DNA of 64,000 bases from CAKSEI01 sp964403505 (GCA_964403505.1 CAYOFP010000001.1:62001-126000); one strand, 5' to 3'; shown: positions 6,817-15,455, counted from the first letter of the stretch. The notes: a model not told the origin generated them from the sequence alone. Made by a program: numbers and translations.

Positions 6817-8172
6817 ATGGAAACAAAAAATATCGTAATGATCGCAACAGAAAAGCTGGATGCGCATCCGGACAATCCGCGTAAAGAGATAGGAGACATA
6901 ACGGAACTTACAGCGAGCATTAAAGCAAAGGGAATCATGCAGAACCTGACGGTAGTGCCGTGGTTTACGCCGGACACCCGACAGGAGGTCGGTGACGAGA
7001 TGCCGGGATACTATCGGGTGATAATCGGTCACCGCAGACTTGCAGCTGCACGGGAGGCGGGTCTTGCCGAGGTTCCGTGCGTGATCGCACATCTCAGTCC
7101 ACAGGAACAGATAGAGACGATGTTGCTCGAAAATATGCAGCGTTCCGATCTGACAGCCTATGAACAGGCGCAAGGCTTCCAGATTATGCTGGACTTCGGC
7201 GACGATATTACGGCGGTATCCGAAAAAACGGGATTTTCCGAAACGACTATTCGACGCAGGATCAAACTGTGCGAGCTGCCGCCCGAGCGGCTCAAAGCGG
7301 CTTCGGACAAACAGATAACGATCACAGAGCTCGATCGCTTAGCCAAGATCGAAAACCCTGATACACGGGCGCTCGTGCTTGCCGCATACGGCACAAACAA
7401 TTACGAAAACGAATATACTAAGGCAATCAAGGCGCAGCAGGACGCAGCAAACGAGGCGCGTTGGCGGGAAATATTTGCAAAACACGGAGTAACAGAGATA
7501 TCGAAAGAGGATATGTGGAGCGGAAAATACGGCAACGCCGGGAAATGGCTCAATTTATCTGATCCGGAGAGCGCTCTCGACGGAAAGCTGATCGAGGGGC
7601 GTCAGAATTATTTCTGCCTATACTACAATAAGCTCTATCTGAGGCATGAGATCGTAAAGACTGACGATATGCCTCCAAGCGAGGAGGAGATCGCAGAGGA
7701 ACAACGCAAGGAAAAAGAAAACGCTCGTCGAAATGCGGTGCGTGAGGCGACGGCGCGGGCGTATATGCTGCGGAAGGAATATATTCTCGGCATAAACGAG
7801 CGACAGGCGAAGGAGCACTTTTCCGAGATCGTGAAGTATTTGTCTGTCCTGAACGATGATGGAATAACATACGACACTGAGGCGTACGAGCTATTACGAC
7901 TGTACAAGGTTGATCTTCCCGACCCGTATGATATAGGCGAAGAGCTGACAAAGTTTGTTCGCTCTTGTCCTTACAAAGCGCTGCTCGGCGAGGTATATCT
8001 TATGTCGGGAGACGATGAGCGTACCGGTTATGATGATTTTTACGGTAAATATGAAGATAATGACACTCTCGACGAACTGTACGAATTTTTACATGCGATC
8101 GGGTATCAAATGAGCGATGAGGAATGTGCACTGAAAGAGGGCACGAGCGAGTTATTTGAGGTGAAAGAATGA
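6817..8172 (+). CDS. ParB-like protein of phage type
   Basis: The 451-residue protein has an N-terminal ParB/Srx-like domain: DAHPDNPRK about 15-23, GHRRLAAAR about 72-80, and ENMQRSDLTAYEQA about 108-121. A helix-turn-helix follows (VSEKTGFSETTIRRRIKLCE, about 135-154), then a long helical C-terminal region with no known domain. ParB proteins bind DNA and hydrolyse CTP. No ParA is present and the element is integrated, so plasmid-style partition is unlikely. Phage ParB proteins more often serve in replication or gene control. AAAGGAG precedes the start; the stop overlaps the next ATG by four bases. Confidence 0.85.
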   Translation: METKNIVMIATEKLDAHPDNPRKEIGDITELTASIKAKGIMQNLTVVPWFTPDTRQEVGDEMPGYYRVIIGHRRLAAAREAGLAEVPCVIAHLSPQEQIETMLLENMQRSDLTAYEQAQGFQIMLDFGDDITAVSEKTGFSETTIRRRIKLCELPPERLKAASDKQITITELDRLAKIENPDTRALVLAAYGTNNYENEYTKAIKAQQDAANEARWREIFAKHGVTEISKEDMWSGKYGNAGKWLNLSDPESALDGKLIEGRQNYFCLYYNKLYLRHEIVKTDDMPPSEEEIAEEQRKEKENARRNAVREATARAYMLRKEYILGINERQAKEHFSEIVKYLSVLNDDGITYDTEAYELLRLYKVDLPDPYDIGEELTKFVRSCPYKALLGEVYLMSGDDERTGYDDFYGKYEDNDTLDELYEFLHAIGYQMSDEECALKEGTSELFEVKE

Positions 8173-8516
8173 CACGCCATTTTTATTTAAATCCTACTTT
8201 AGATCAGCCTCAAGAATCAGTTTATAGTATCATTCAGAAAGCAAGTGTTCAGATGCTTGATAAGATCGAAGATACCTGTACCAATCTGATATTAGATGCG
8301 GCGAGAGAAAAAGGGATAACCGATCTTATCCTTTTGGATAAGAAAGCTATCGTTGAGGTATTTGAACGACAGATTCCCCAAAAACCGATCGAACTCTTTG
8401 GGAGAGCGCACTGCCCTTGTTGCGATACAATAGCATCTATCGCTCAGAACTTCTGTTATAAGTGCGGACAAAAATTAGATTGGAAGGTGAAGACAGAGGA
8501 TGAATGCAATTCTTAA
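8169..8516 (+). CDS. Zinc-ribbon protein, unknown
   Basis: The 115-residue protein has a helical N-terminus and a C-terminal zinc ribbon, CPCC at about residue 82 and CYKCGQKLDW at about 95-104. It is coupled to the parB-like gene through an ATGA overlap. Similar small zinc-ribbon proteins sit beside phage methyltransferases and replication genes; no function can be assigned. Confidence 0.65.
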   Translation: MTRHFYLNPTLDQPQESVYSIIQKASVQMLDKIEDTCTNLILDAAREKGITDLILLDKKAIVEVFERQIPQKPIELFGRAHCPCCDTIASIAQNFCYKCGQKLDWKVKTEDECNS

Positions 8517-8571
8517 ATATCCGTGTGCAAAGTGGAGGATCAGCGAGTGGGTGAGAGAACACAATGATTAA
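8500..8571 (+). pseudogene. N-terminal remnant of a Dam-type adenine methylase
   Basis: The 23-codon ORF starts MNAILKYPCAKWRISEWV, which matches the N-terminus of phage Dam-family adenine methylases (N-x-I-L-K-Y-P-G-A-K-W-R-I). It then stops, with no SAM-binding FxGSG or DPPY motif following. The Gly of the SAM-binding PGAK is also Cys here. The rest of the gene has been deleted, and the fragment runs straight into the cytosine methylase remnant. Confidence 0.7.
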
Positions 8572-9498
8572 ATTACTAATTGGTGGCTCACCGTGTACGA
8601 AGTAGAGTATTGCGCAACAAAACAACCGAGAAACAAAAGCGGAAGGCGTCGGTTGGGAATTTTTTCGTAATTATTTGATTGCAAAAGAAAAATTCAAGCC
8701 GGATTTGTTTCTTTACGAAAATAACAAAAGCGCTGCTCAACCGATAAAAGAGCAAATTTCTAAAGAGTTAGGAGCGGATTTGATGCACATAAATTCCGCA
8801 CTTGTATCCGCTCAAAAACGACAAAGATTTTATGCGTTCAATTGGCATGTGCAGCAGCCTACTGACAGAAAAATTTTATTAAAGAATATTCTTGAGAACG
8901 ACATCGCCGTACCTGTTAATACAACGGTAGACGGGAAAGCACAATGCTTACGAGCGACTTATTACAAAGACGGCATGCGAAATATGATATGCAACGATGT
9001 AGATCGGCGTACTTGCGTAGCGATTCCCTCAGAGTACGCCGAAGGTTTACCTGTTTATGAGGTGCGTAACGGCTTGATTTTTATAAAGGGAAACGCTTAC
9101 CCGATAGAGCTTGACGACGGGTACTATGCAATTAGAAAATTGACCGTTACGGAATGTAGCCGCCTACAAACACTCCCCGACGACTACTGCAAGGCTGTAT
9201 CGAAGTCACAAGCATATAAAGGGCTCGGCAACGGTTGGACAGCGGAAGTCATTATACATATCCTCTCGGGAGCTCTCGCAAATGTTGACCGTAACGAAAA
9301 AATAGTAGTGCTGTCAATGTACGACGGTATAGGTACGGGGCGTTATTGCCTCGACAAAATGGGTTTTAAGAATGTTGAGTATACGCATTTGAGATAGACA
9401 AATACGCTATGAAAGTAGCTAACGACAATTTCCCCGATATTATACAATGCGGCGATGCATTTGATTTGCGACGTGACGATTGGGAAATAGGAGGTTAA
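8564..9498 (+). pseudogene. Broken, circularly permuted C5-cytosine DNA methyltransferase
   Basis: The reading begins with motif IV (GGSPCT, catalytic Cys at codon 11). A TAG at 8603-8605 then replaces the expected Trp of PCT-x-W-SIAQ. Downstream codons give LYENNKS (motif VI), SALVSAQKRQR (VIII), a short target domain, GLGNGWT (X), and only then motif I (VLSMYDGIG). A one-base deletion near 9377-9385 shifts the frame; restoring it gives FEIDKYAMKVANDNFPDI and CGDAF (motifs II-III) up to TAA 9496-9498. So motifs I-III follow motif X, a permuted order. There are two inactivating lesions. An uninterrupted internal ORF (8675-9397) lacks the catalytic Cys. Confidence 0.85.
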
Positions 9499-9602
9499 TG
9501 ATGTGGGACAGACGAGACAGAACAGCCGAAACGCGTGCAGGCTATGCCGTGCGCGTCCGCAGGGAGTCGCCGCCCTGCGCTGATGATGGCAGGCGATGCT
9601 AA
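9498..9602 (+). CDS. Very small basic protein, tentative
   Basis: A 34-codon ORF (MMWDRRDRTAETRAGYAVRV and onward) begins at the end of the methylase remnant with AGGAGG two to five bases before its two in-frame ATGs. It is arginine-rich and has no recognised domain. The good ribosome site is the only support. Confidence 0.35.
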   Translation: MMWDRRDRTAETRAGYAVRVRRESPPCADDGRRC

Positions 9603-9635
9603 ATAAAGCTACATATTATATATCTTTTTATTTTT

Positions 9636-9653
9636 ATCGCGCGCGTGCGCGAT
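9636..9653. other. GC hairpin upstream of rep, candidate origin element
   Basis: ATCGCGC and GCGCGAT form a perfect 7-bp stem with a four-base loop, preceded by a T-rich tract (9622-9635). It lies in the only noncoding stretch of the replication region (9603-9734), 82 bp before the HUH Rep gene. No T-run follows, so it is not an ordinary terminator. A double-strand origin hairpin is a guess from context. Confidence 0.4.
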
Positions 9654-9734
9654 TTGAGGCTTGTATGCAATCATAAGTAATCGACCGTGGTGGGGGCGGT
9701 TAGTGATGATTGAAAAACGAAAGGGAAAAACGGA

Positions 9735-10640
9735 ATGTATAAAGGACGGACATTTACAAGAGAAACGACTTACACCTGCGGGAATTATTTCGACGGGGCG
9801 ATCTATCCCGTATTTCAAAAGCCCGGGGTACGCCGGGCAAAAAGCAAGCCGACAAGCGAGGTACAGGCGCATCTTAACCGAACGAATGCCCTGAAGCATC
9901 TCGTCCGTCTGATCAATGCAAATTTCGTCAAAGGGGATTATGAGCTCACGCCCACTTATGACGATGATCATCTGCCCGGGACATTCGAGCAGGCAGAACG
10001 TGATATCAAAAACTTCATCCGCAGAATTAAGCGTGCGTGGAAAAAAGCAGGGATCGTGCGGCCGCTGAAATACTGTTATCGGCTCGATGTGAGCGAGGAT
10101 GGCAGATTTCATGCGCACATGTTCCTCACTGCCGGACTTGATCGCGATCTGATTGAGGATCTATGGGGAAAAGGCTGGGCGAACACTATACGTATGATGC
10201 CACGCAATGACGGTCTCGCAGGGCTTTCCGAATATGTCGGCGGCAAGGAGCTTGTCGAGGGGGACAAGCGTCTGTCTTACCGCCGTTGGTCAAGGTCGAA
10301 AAACTTTATCGTTCCCGAGCCTGCGCAGAGAGATGCGGCATTCACCGTGGCACAGGTCCGTCAGATCGCCGACGCATTTGAAAAGCGCAGAGTACACGAA
10401 TACTTTGAAGCTTTATATCCCGGCTATCGCCTGGTAGAAGCACGATTCGATCACAACGGATTTAACCGGGGATATTATTTTTATTTTCAGATGGTGCGTG
10501 AGAGCGCTTACATAGATACCAAGCTTATGGAATATGCGATCAGCCACACGGCGTCGCTCTTTCTGCGCGGCATGACGAAGAAACGAAAAAAACGCAAAAA
10601 TGCAAAAAAGGATAAAAACACAACGATTCAGAAGGAGTAA
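9735..10640 (+). CDS. HUH-type rolling-circle Rep protein
   Basis: The 301-residue protein shows the three HUH-endonuclease motifs in order: motif 1 LTPTYDDDHLP (about 71-81), motif 2 RFHAHMFL with His 126 and His 128, and motif 3 SEYVGGKE with candidate nucleophile Tyr 167 and Lys 171. The C-terminus is very basic. Such proteins nick one strand at an origin and stay covalently bound to start replication. No polymerase, helicase loader or SSB is encoded nearby, so the phage probably starts by nicking and uses host replication enzymes. AAGGG lies upstream. The fold family resembles inovirus-gp2/ORF2-type Reps. Confidence 0.8.
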   Translation: MYKGRTFTRETTYTCGNYFDGAIYPVFQKPGVRRAKSKPTSEVQAHLNRTNALKHLVRLINANFVKGDYELTPTYDDDHLPGTFEQAERDIKNFIRRIKRAWKKAGIVRPLKYCYRLDVSEDGRFHAHMFLTAGLDRDLIEDLWGKGWANTIRMMPRNDGLAGLSEYVGGKELVEGDKRLSYRRWSRSKNFIVPEPAQRDAAFTVAQVRQIADAFEKRRVHEYFEALYPGYRLVEARFDHNGFNRGYYFYFQMVRESAYIDTKLMEYAISHTASLFLRGMTKKRKKRKNAKKDKNTTIQKE

Positions 10641-10643
10641 AAC

Positions 10644-10865
10644 ATGGGAACAAATTGGAAAGGTGTACGGGTCTTATGTCCGTTTTACATCAGCGAGGAC
10701 GCACAGTCGGTCACCTGCGAGGGGATGATGCCGCGCACAACGTTACGGCAGAAATTTCGTGCACAGAAAGATAAGGATTTTACAAAGCAGACACACTGCG
10801 AAAATGCTTATAAGGGATGTCCTATCTATCGAATGCTGATGGAATACAAGTATCGTGAGGATTAA
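10644..10865 (+). CDS. Small Cys-containing phage protein
   Basis: The 73-residue basic protein has cysteines at LCPFYIS, VTCEGM, THCENAYKGCP, which could bind zinc. AGAAGGAG lies six bases upstream, and it follows rep by three bases. It is the last gene of the early operon, directly before the first late promoter. The function is unknown. Confidence 0.6.
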   Translation: MGTNWKGVRVLCPFYISEDAQSVTCEGMMPRTTLRQKFRAQKDKDFTKQTHCENAYKGCPIYRMLMEYKYRED

Positions 10866-10891
10866 GCACGCTTGATCAAAAAATCTGCGGC

Positions 10892-10926
10892 GGGGTTAGA
10901 AAAAACCTGCCTTCTTTTGCTACAAT
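10892..10926 (+). promoter_or_regulatory. Late promoter 1 (packaging unit)
   Basis: GGGGTTAGA (10892-10900) lies exactly 29 bp before TACAAT (10921-10926), which is extended by TGC. The same arrangement recurs at 15324, 22232 and 32848. No -35 TTGACA is present, which points to activator dependence. Confidence 0.8.
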
Positions 10927-10949
10927 GTCCCGTGAGAGGAGGGAATGAG

Positions 10950-11480
10950 ATGGAAAAAGAAAAAGACATTACCGAATACACGCGGGCAGAGCTGCGCGAG
11001 TTTATCGCGGGGATTCCTGCATCGGGTGCGGAATATGAATGCGGCGTCGAGCGTTTGTCCTCCCTTCCCTCGGAGGAGCTATACAAGCTGCTTAACAAGA
11101 CACAGCGAGCTTTTTGCGCCGCTCTTGCCGAGCCGGACTGTACGATCAAAGAGGCGGCACGTGCGGCGGGACTGTCTGACTCATCCGACGCAGTGCTCAG
11201 CTCTGCGGGTTCTCGGATGCTTAGAAATGTTAAGGTCGCCGCGTACAGGCGTGCGTGCGCGCGAGATGATTGTAGGGCGCTCGCTCTGACGAGGGAAAAC
11301 TGTCTCTTACGGCTTAACAATATCGCGCAACGCGCACGTAAGAATAACGACCTGAAAAATGAGTTAGCTGCCGTCAAAACGATGATTCAGGTATCCGGGG
11401 TCTGCGAGGTCGACCGTGACAGTGCAGACATTACCGTCGCGATCTCTCTGCCGGCAGAGGCGCAGGAATATGCACAGTGA
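10950..11480 (+). CDS. terS: Terminase small subunit
   Basis: The 176-residue DNA-recognition subunit of the packaging motor lies directly before terL and overlaps it (GTGA). The central part (TQRAFCAALAEPDCTIKEAA, then RAAGLSDSSDAVLSSAGSRM) has the HTH pattern of small terminases. The C-terminal part (LALTRENCLLRLNNIAQRAR and onward) matches the oligomerisation region of Terminase_2-type proteins. The start at 10950 has AGGAGG seven bases upstream; an upstream in-frame extension to 10872 would include the promoter. Confidence 0.85.
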   Translation: MEKEKDITEYTRAELREFIAGIPASGAEYECGVERLSSLPSEELYKLLNKTQRAFCAALAEPDCTIKEAARAAGLSDSSDAVLSSAGSRMLRNVKVAAYRRACARDDCRALALTRENCLLRLNNIAQRARKNNDLKNELAAVKTMIQVSGVCEVDRDSADITVAISLPAEAQEYAQ

Positions 11481-12883
11481 AACGCATTAAAACGACGGGC
11501 GGTATGCTGTCGCTTGAAGCGCCGAGTGAAAAGCAGCGGCTTTTCCTTACCGACACGCACAAATACGTCGCATACGGCGGCGCACGAGGCGGCGGAAAAA
11601 GCTGGGCGGTGCGTGCGAAGGCCATGCTGTTATGCCTAAACTATGCAGGAATCAAGACGCTGATCGTGCGCTCTACCTATCCCGAGCTGTATAACAACCA
11701 TATTGCGCCCTTGCGTGCGTCGCTCGCAGGAATCGCACAGTACAATGATGCGCATAAAATGTTTACCTTTCCGAATTCGTCGACGATCAAGTTCGGCTAC
11801 TGCAACAACGACGGTGACGTTCAGCAATATCAGGGTGCGGAATATGATGTGATCTTTATCGACGAGGCCACGAACCTCGAGGAAGACTGGATCAAGAAAA
11901 TAATCGCCTGTATGCGAGGCGTCAACGATTTTCCGAAGAGAATTTACTATACCTGTAACCCGGGCGGACGCTCGCATCACTATATCAAGCGGCTTTTTAT
12001 CGACCGCAATTTTGAGCGCGGAGAAGACCCGGACGAATATTCGTTTATTCAGGCGAAGGTCGGCGACAATCCTGCGCTGCTGCGGGCACAACCCGATTAC
12101 GTTAAACAGCTCGAGTCTCTGCCGCCGCAGATCCGCGCGGCGTGGCTCGACGGAAGCTGGGACATAAATTCCGGGCAGTTCTTCTCGGAATTCCGCAACG
12201 ACCCCGAGCATTATGCCGACCGTGAATGGACGCATGTGATAGATCCGCTGCCTGATTCACGGATTCGCCGCATGACGCTCTACCGCTCGTACGATTTCGG
12301 CTATCACAAGCCGTTTTCTTTGGCCTGGTGGGGAGTGGATTCGGACGGGATACTCTATCGTTTACTCGAATTTTACGGCTGTAACGGCTTTCCGAACGAG
12401 GGGATCCGAATGAGTGCAGACGAGCAGTTCCGCAAGGTTCGTGAAATTGAGGACGAGCACCCGTGGCTCAAGGGAAAACACATACACGGGGTGGCAGATC
12501 CTGCGATATGGAATGCGGAAAGCGGCGAGAGTGTCGCAGAAACTGCCGCACGTTACGGCATTTATTTCGACCCCGGGGACAATGCACGGATCGCCGGATG
12601 GATGCAGATGCGCTATCGGATGCAGTTTGATGAAAACGGGCGGGCGCGGATGTATTTTTTCAAGGACTGCAAGGCGATCATACGCACGCTTCCCTTGCTT
12701 CAGTTCGACGAGCGCAAGGTCGAGGATCTTGACACAAGCGGCGAGGACCATGCCGCAGACGAAGCGAGATATCTGTGCATGGCGCGCCCGGTGCGTCCCT
12801 TGATCGAGCATGCCGACGCTCCGCCGATATACGATCCGCTCGGAACGTTAAATACCAAAAAGGCGCGGAAATTCAATTTATAA
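11477..12883 (+). CDS. terL: Terminase large subunit
   Basis: This is the ATPase-nuclease that pumps DNA into proheads and cuts it (468 residues). Walker A is GGARGGGKS at 34-42 and Walker B is VIFIDEA at about 125-131. The C-terminal RNase H-like nuclease is marked by acidic residues in SYDFGYHKP, GVADPAIW and EDHAADEA. It starts with GTG overlapping the terS stop. All motifs are intact. Confidence 0.95.
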   Translation: MKRIKTTGGMLSLEAPSEKQRLFLTDTHKYVAYGGARGGGKSWAVRAKAMLLCLNYAGIKTLIVRSTYPELYNNHIAPLRASLAGIAQYNDAHKMFTFPNSSTIKFGYCNNDGDVQQYQGAEYDVIFIDEATNLEEDWIKKIIACMRGVNDFPKRIYYTCNPGGRSHHYIKRLFIDRNFERGEDPDEYSFIQAKVGDNPALLRAQPDYVKQLESLPPQIRAAWLDGSWDINSGQFFSEFRNDPEHYADREWTHVIDPLPDSRIRRMTLYRSYDFGYHKPFSLAWWGVDSDGILYRLLEFYGCNGFPNEGIRMSADEQFRKVREIEDEHPWLKGKHIHGVADPAIWNAESGESVAETAARYGIYFDPGDNARIAGWMQMRYRMQFDENGRARMYFFKDCKAIIRTLPLLQFDERKVEDLDTSGEDHAADEARYLCMARPVRPLIEHADAPPIYDPLGTLNTKKARKFNL

Positions 12884-12910
12884 ATTTTTATTCAGAACGG
12901 AGGATAAAGA

Positions 12911-14953
12911 ATGGCGATTCTCGGAATAGGAAAACGAAAAAGTACGGAAACGGCGCAGAAGATCGGGAAAAAGGAGTTAAAGCACTTTGACGAAATTCTG
13001 CAAAAGTACAGAGAGGGCAAATCAAGCATAGAAGCCCGTGCCGTTGAAAACGAGGAATGGTGGAAGCTCCATCAATGGGAGCAGACGCAAAACGGAAATA
13101 AAAATGACATCCAACCACGGGGCGCGTACCTATGGAACACGATCGAGGTAAAGCACGCGGATGTGACTGCCGCATACCCCGAGCCGACCGTGCGTCCGCG
13201 CAACCAAGACGATATACCCGAAGCGGAAAAGCTGTCTTCAATACTGCCAGTAGTGCTCGAACAAAACGAGTTCCGCCGGGTATGGAGCGAGGTCAACAAG
13301 TATAAGCTAAAGCAAGGAACGGGAATTTACGGCGTTTTTTGGGACGGAGACCGTCTCGGCGGATTAGGAGATATCGCAATTAAAAAAATCGACATTTTGC
13401 GTATCTTCTGGGAGCCGGGAGTCACCGATATTCAATCCTCACGCTATGTATTTCTCGTGGATCTGTGGGATATCGACCGACTCGAAGCGCAGTATCCCGA
13501 GCACGCCGGAAATTTAAAGAACGGCGGTAAGATGACTGTCAAAAATTATTTATATGACGACAATGTCGACACAACAGATAAGGCGGTAGTGGTCGACGTC
13601 TATTACAAGGTGCAGCAGAACGGGCGTACTGTGTTGCATTACTGCAAATACTGCGGAAACTGCGTGCTTTACGCAACGGAAAACGATACAGCGCCCTCCG
13701 CTGCCCTTTCCGACAGCGGTAATGAAACTGCTCCGGATGCCGCAGAGAACGGCGCACCCTGCCCTGCGCAAAACGGCCTTTACGATCACGGACTGTATCC
13801 CTTTGTATTTGATCCGCTCTTCGAGGTAGAGGGTTCGGTCGCCGGGTATGGCTACATCGACATAGGAAAGTCGATACAATCACAGATCGACCTGATGGAT
13901 CAGGCGTTTCTCAAATCGACACTCGCCAACTGCACGCCGCGGTATATGATATCCGGAAATACCGGAGTGAACGAGGAAGAATTTGCCGACTTCACCCGTC
14001 CGTTTGTTCATTTCGAGGGGGCGCTCACCGATATCAATGTACGTGAAATACCGCAGACCTCGCTTTCGGGCAACTTCCTCGATGTTTATCAGCTCAAAGT
14101 GAATGAGCTCAAGGAAGTGCTCGGAAACCGCGATGTGGCGAACGGAGGAACGACAAGCGGCGTGACCGCCGCTTCTGCTATTGCGACCCTGCAGGAGGTA
14201 TCCGGGCGAATGAGCAAGGATTCTACCCGGGACGCTTACCGTGCGTTCAAGGGCGTAATAAATCTCTGCATCGAGCTCATTCGTCAGTTTTACACCGTTC
14301 CGCGTACCTTCCGCATTATCGGAGAGGGCGGTATGCAGAAATTTATCACCTATACAAACGCAGGCCTCGGCGAGCAGGCGCAAAGCAATATCATGGGCGT
14401 GAAAATGGGAATGCGGCTCCCCGTCTTTGATATCGAGGTAAGTGCGCAGAATGCGACCGAATATACGAAGCAGTCGCAGAACGAAATGGCATTACAGTTC
14501 TTCTCGCTCGGGTTCTTTAATCCGGCGCTGTCGGATCAGGCGCTCGCCTGCCTCGAGACTATGGACTTTGATCACAAGGATGATGTGATGGACCGTGTGA
14601 GCAAGAACGGACTGTTATATCAGCGCTTACAGCAAATGCAACAGATCGCCATCGGCCTTGCAAGCAAGTATGAGCCTGAGTTAGCACAGGCGCTGATCGC
14701 ACAAGGACAGGCGGACATGGGCGGCGTGGGGTTCCCCGAGGCGAGCGCAGGCGAGCCTTGGGGCGTTCCGAGCGGTGCGCCTATGGCAGGCGGCGCACAG
14801 ATCTCTCGTTTTGCAGGAGAGGGAGAGGGTGCTTCCGAGCGCGTGGGGTTCCCCGCTGCGAGGTCACGCAGCGGCGGGGGTTCTGAGCACCCGAATGTGA
14901 AGCGAGCACGTGCGGCAGCACAAAATGCTGCACAGCCGGAGGGAGCGTCATGA
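12911..14953 (+). CDS. Portal protein, P22-like podovirus type
   Basis: The 680-residue protein forms the portal ring for DNA entry and exit. It is large, as in P22-like and other short-tailed phages, and sits between terL and the protease/scaffold genes. GGAGG lies seven bases upstream. The C-terminal 70 residues are low-complexity and include two peptides (VGFPEASAGEPWGVPSG and VGFPAARSRSGGG) encoded by palindromic elements at 14723-14773 and 14841-14888, in frame. The stop overlaps the protease start (ATGA). Confidence 0.9.
   Translation: MAILGIGKRKSTETAQKIGKKELKHFDEILQKYREGKSSIEARAVENEEWWKLHQWEQTQNGNKNDIQPRGAYLWNTIEVKHADVTAAYPEPTVRPRNQDDIPEAEKLSSILPVVLEQNEFRRVWSEVNKYKLKQGTGIYGVFWDGDRLGGLGDIAIKKIDILRIFWEPGVTDIQSSRYVFLVDLWDIDRLEAQYPEHAGNLKNGGKMTVKNYLYDDNVDTTDKAVVVDVYYKVQQNGRTVLHYCKYCGNCVLYATENDTAPSAALSDSGNETAPDAAENGAPCPAQNGLYDHGLYPFVFDPLFEVEGSVAGYGYIDIGKSIQSQIDLMDQAFLKSTLANCTPRYMISGNTGVNEEEFADFTRPFVHFEGALTDINVREIPQTSLSGNFLDVYQLKVNELKEVLGNRDVANGGTTSGVTAASAIATLQEVSGRMSKDSTRDAYRAFKGVINLCIELIRQFYTVPRTFRIIGEGGMQKFITYTNAGLGEQAQSNIMGVKMGMRLPVFDIEVSAQNATEYTKQSQNEMALQFFSLGFFNPALSDQALACLETMDFDHKDDVMDRVSKNGLLYQRLQQMQQIAIGLASKYEPELAQALIAQGQADMGGVGFPEASAGEPWGVPSGAPMAGGAQISRFAGEGEGASERVGFPAARSRSGGGSEHPNVKRARAAAQNAAQPEGAS
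14723..14773 (+). repeat. Palindromic repeat element, type A, in the portal gene
   Basis: This 51-bp copy is the same length as the one at 6164-6214 and differs from it at only a few positions. It is inserted in frame and encodes 17 residues of the portal C-terminus. Arms CCCCGAGGC and GCCTTGGGG form the hairpin. Confidence 0.85.
14841..14888 (+). repeat. Palindromic repeat element, type B, in the portal gene
   Basis: This 48-bp element has the same outer ends as type A (GCGTGGGGTTCCCC and GGGGGTTCTGAGC). Its inner hairpin differs: CCGCTGCG and CGCAGCGG around AGGTCA. It is in frame within the portal gene. A second type B copy is at 17898-17944. Confidence 0.85.
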
Positions 14954-15279
14954 TAACAGTCGAGTATGATAAAACGACGTGTGCGGTAAGCGTGCACGGC
15001 CACGCAGGAAGCGCCGAGCCCGGATGCGATCTTGTCTGTGCGGCGTGCTCGATGCTGGTCTACGGACTCTTACAGGCGCTGACGGATCTGTGTCCCCGGT
15101 CTGCTCCCGGCAAAGGGGGCATACGGCGGTGCAGGGCGGAGCCGGGAGATGCACACATAGAGTGGCACGCCGAAGAATGGGAGAAAGCACGTGCAATGCT
15201 GATATTTGCCGCATATGCGAGCGGATTTCGTGCGCTTGCCCGTGAAAATCCCGACTATGTGCAGTATACAGAAAAATGA
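14950..15279 (+). CDS. prp: Prp-family cysteine protease, phage-encoded
   Basis: The 109-residue protein has the Prp/YsxB signature: GHA with His 18 and D-L-V-C-A-A-C-S with catalytic Cys 30, followed by a helical LVYGLLQALTDL stretch. Cellular Prp removes the N-terminal extension of ribosomal protein L27 in many Bacillota, and in staphylococci it also trims phage scaffold and capsid. Here the gene lies between portal and scaffold, the position of a prohead protease. The scaffold and capsid proteins just downstream both start with an L27-like motif (IDLQLFS and LNLQLFA). It is therefore most likely the phage's own maturation protease. Confidence 0.88.
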   Translation: MITVEYDKTTCAVSVHGHAGSAEPGCDLVCAACSMLVYGLLQALTDLCPRSAPGKGGIRRCRAEPGDAHIEWHAEEWEKARAMLIFAAYASGFRALARENPDYVQYTEK

Positions 15280-15282
15280 TCG

Positions 15283-15317
15283 AGCAGGAGGTGATCAGCC
15301 TCCTGCTTAATTTTTTT
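15283..15317 (+). terminator. Terminator after the packaging unit
   Basis: A perfect 9-bp stem (arms 15283-15291 and 15299-15307) is followed by TAA and seven T. It closes late unit 1 just before late promoter 2. Confidence 0.88.
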
Positions 15318-15323
15318 GTTTGC

Positions 15324-15358
15324 GGGGTTAGAAAACGACAATTCCGGTGTGATATGAT
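15324..15358 (+). promoter_or_regulatory. Late promoter 2 (head unit)
   Basis: GGGGTTAGA (15324-15332) lies 29 bp before TATGAT (15353-15358) with a TGA extension. Box and spacing are the same as in the other three late promoters. Confidence 0.8.
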
Positions 15359-15386
15359 AGGCGCAAAGGCAGAGGAAGCGGCTCGT

Positions 15387-15455
15387 ATGAGCGAGTACGA
15401 ACGCCGTACCGTTATGCCGGGATGTACGATAAGAGTCATGGGCTATACCCATTGA
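15387..15455 (+). CDS. Possible leader peptide before scaffold
   Basis: A 22-codon ORF (MSEYERRTVMPGCTIRVMGY) starts with GAGGAAG eight bases upstream in the 130-nt leader of late unit 2. It could be a small phage protein or a leader peptide. There is no homology evidence. Confidence 0.35.
   Translation: MSEYERRTVMPGCTIRVMGYTH

Noticed and set aside
6817..8172. Prophage as a ParAB-partitioned plasmid
   Set aside because: No ParA or plasmid origin is seen, while int, attL and attR are intact, so it is integrated.
8564..9498. TAG recoded as an amino acid in this phage
   Set aside because: The TAG at 8603 falls at a Trp, which might suggest recoding, but another phage gene (20544-21593) ends with TAG right before a terminator, and the same methylase also has a frameshift. 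Decay explains it.
11636..12235. Long minus-strand ORF opposite terL
   Set aside because: Shadow of the conserved terminase frame, without a ribosome site or recognisable domain.
12362..12811. Minus-strand ORF opposite the C-terminus of terL
   Set aside because: Shadow ORF; the plus frame encodes the nuclease motifs.
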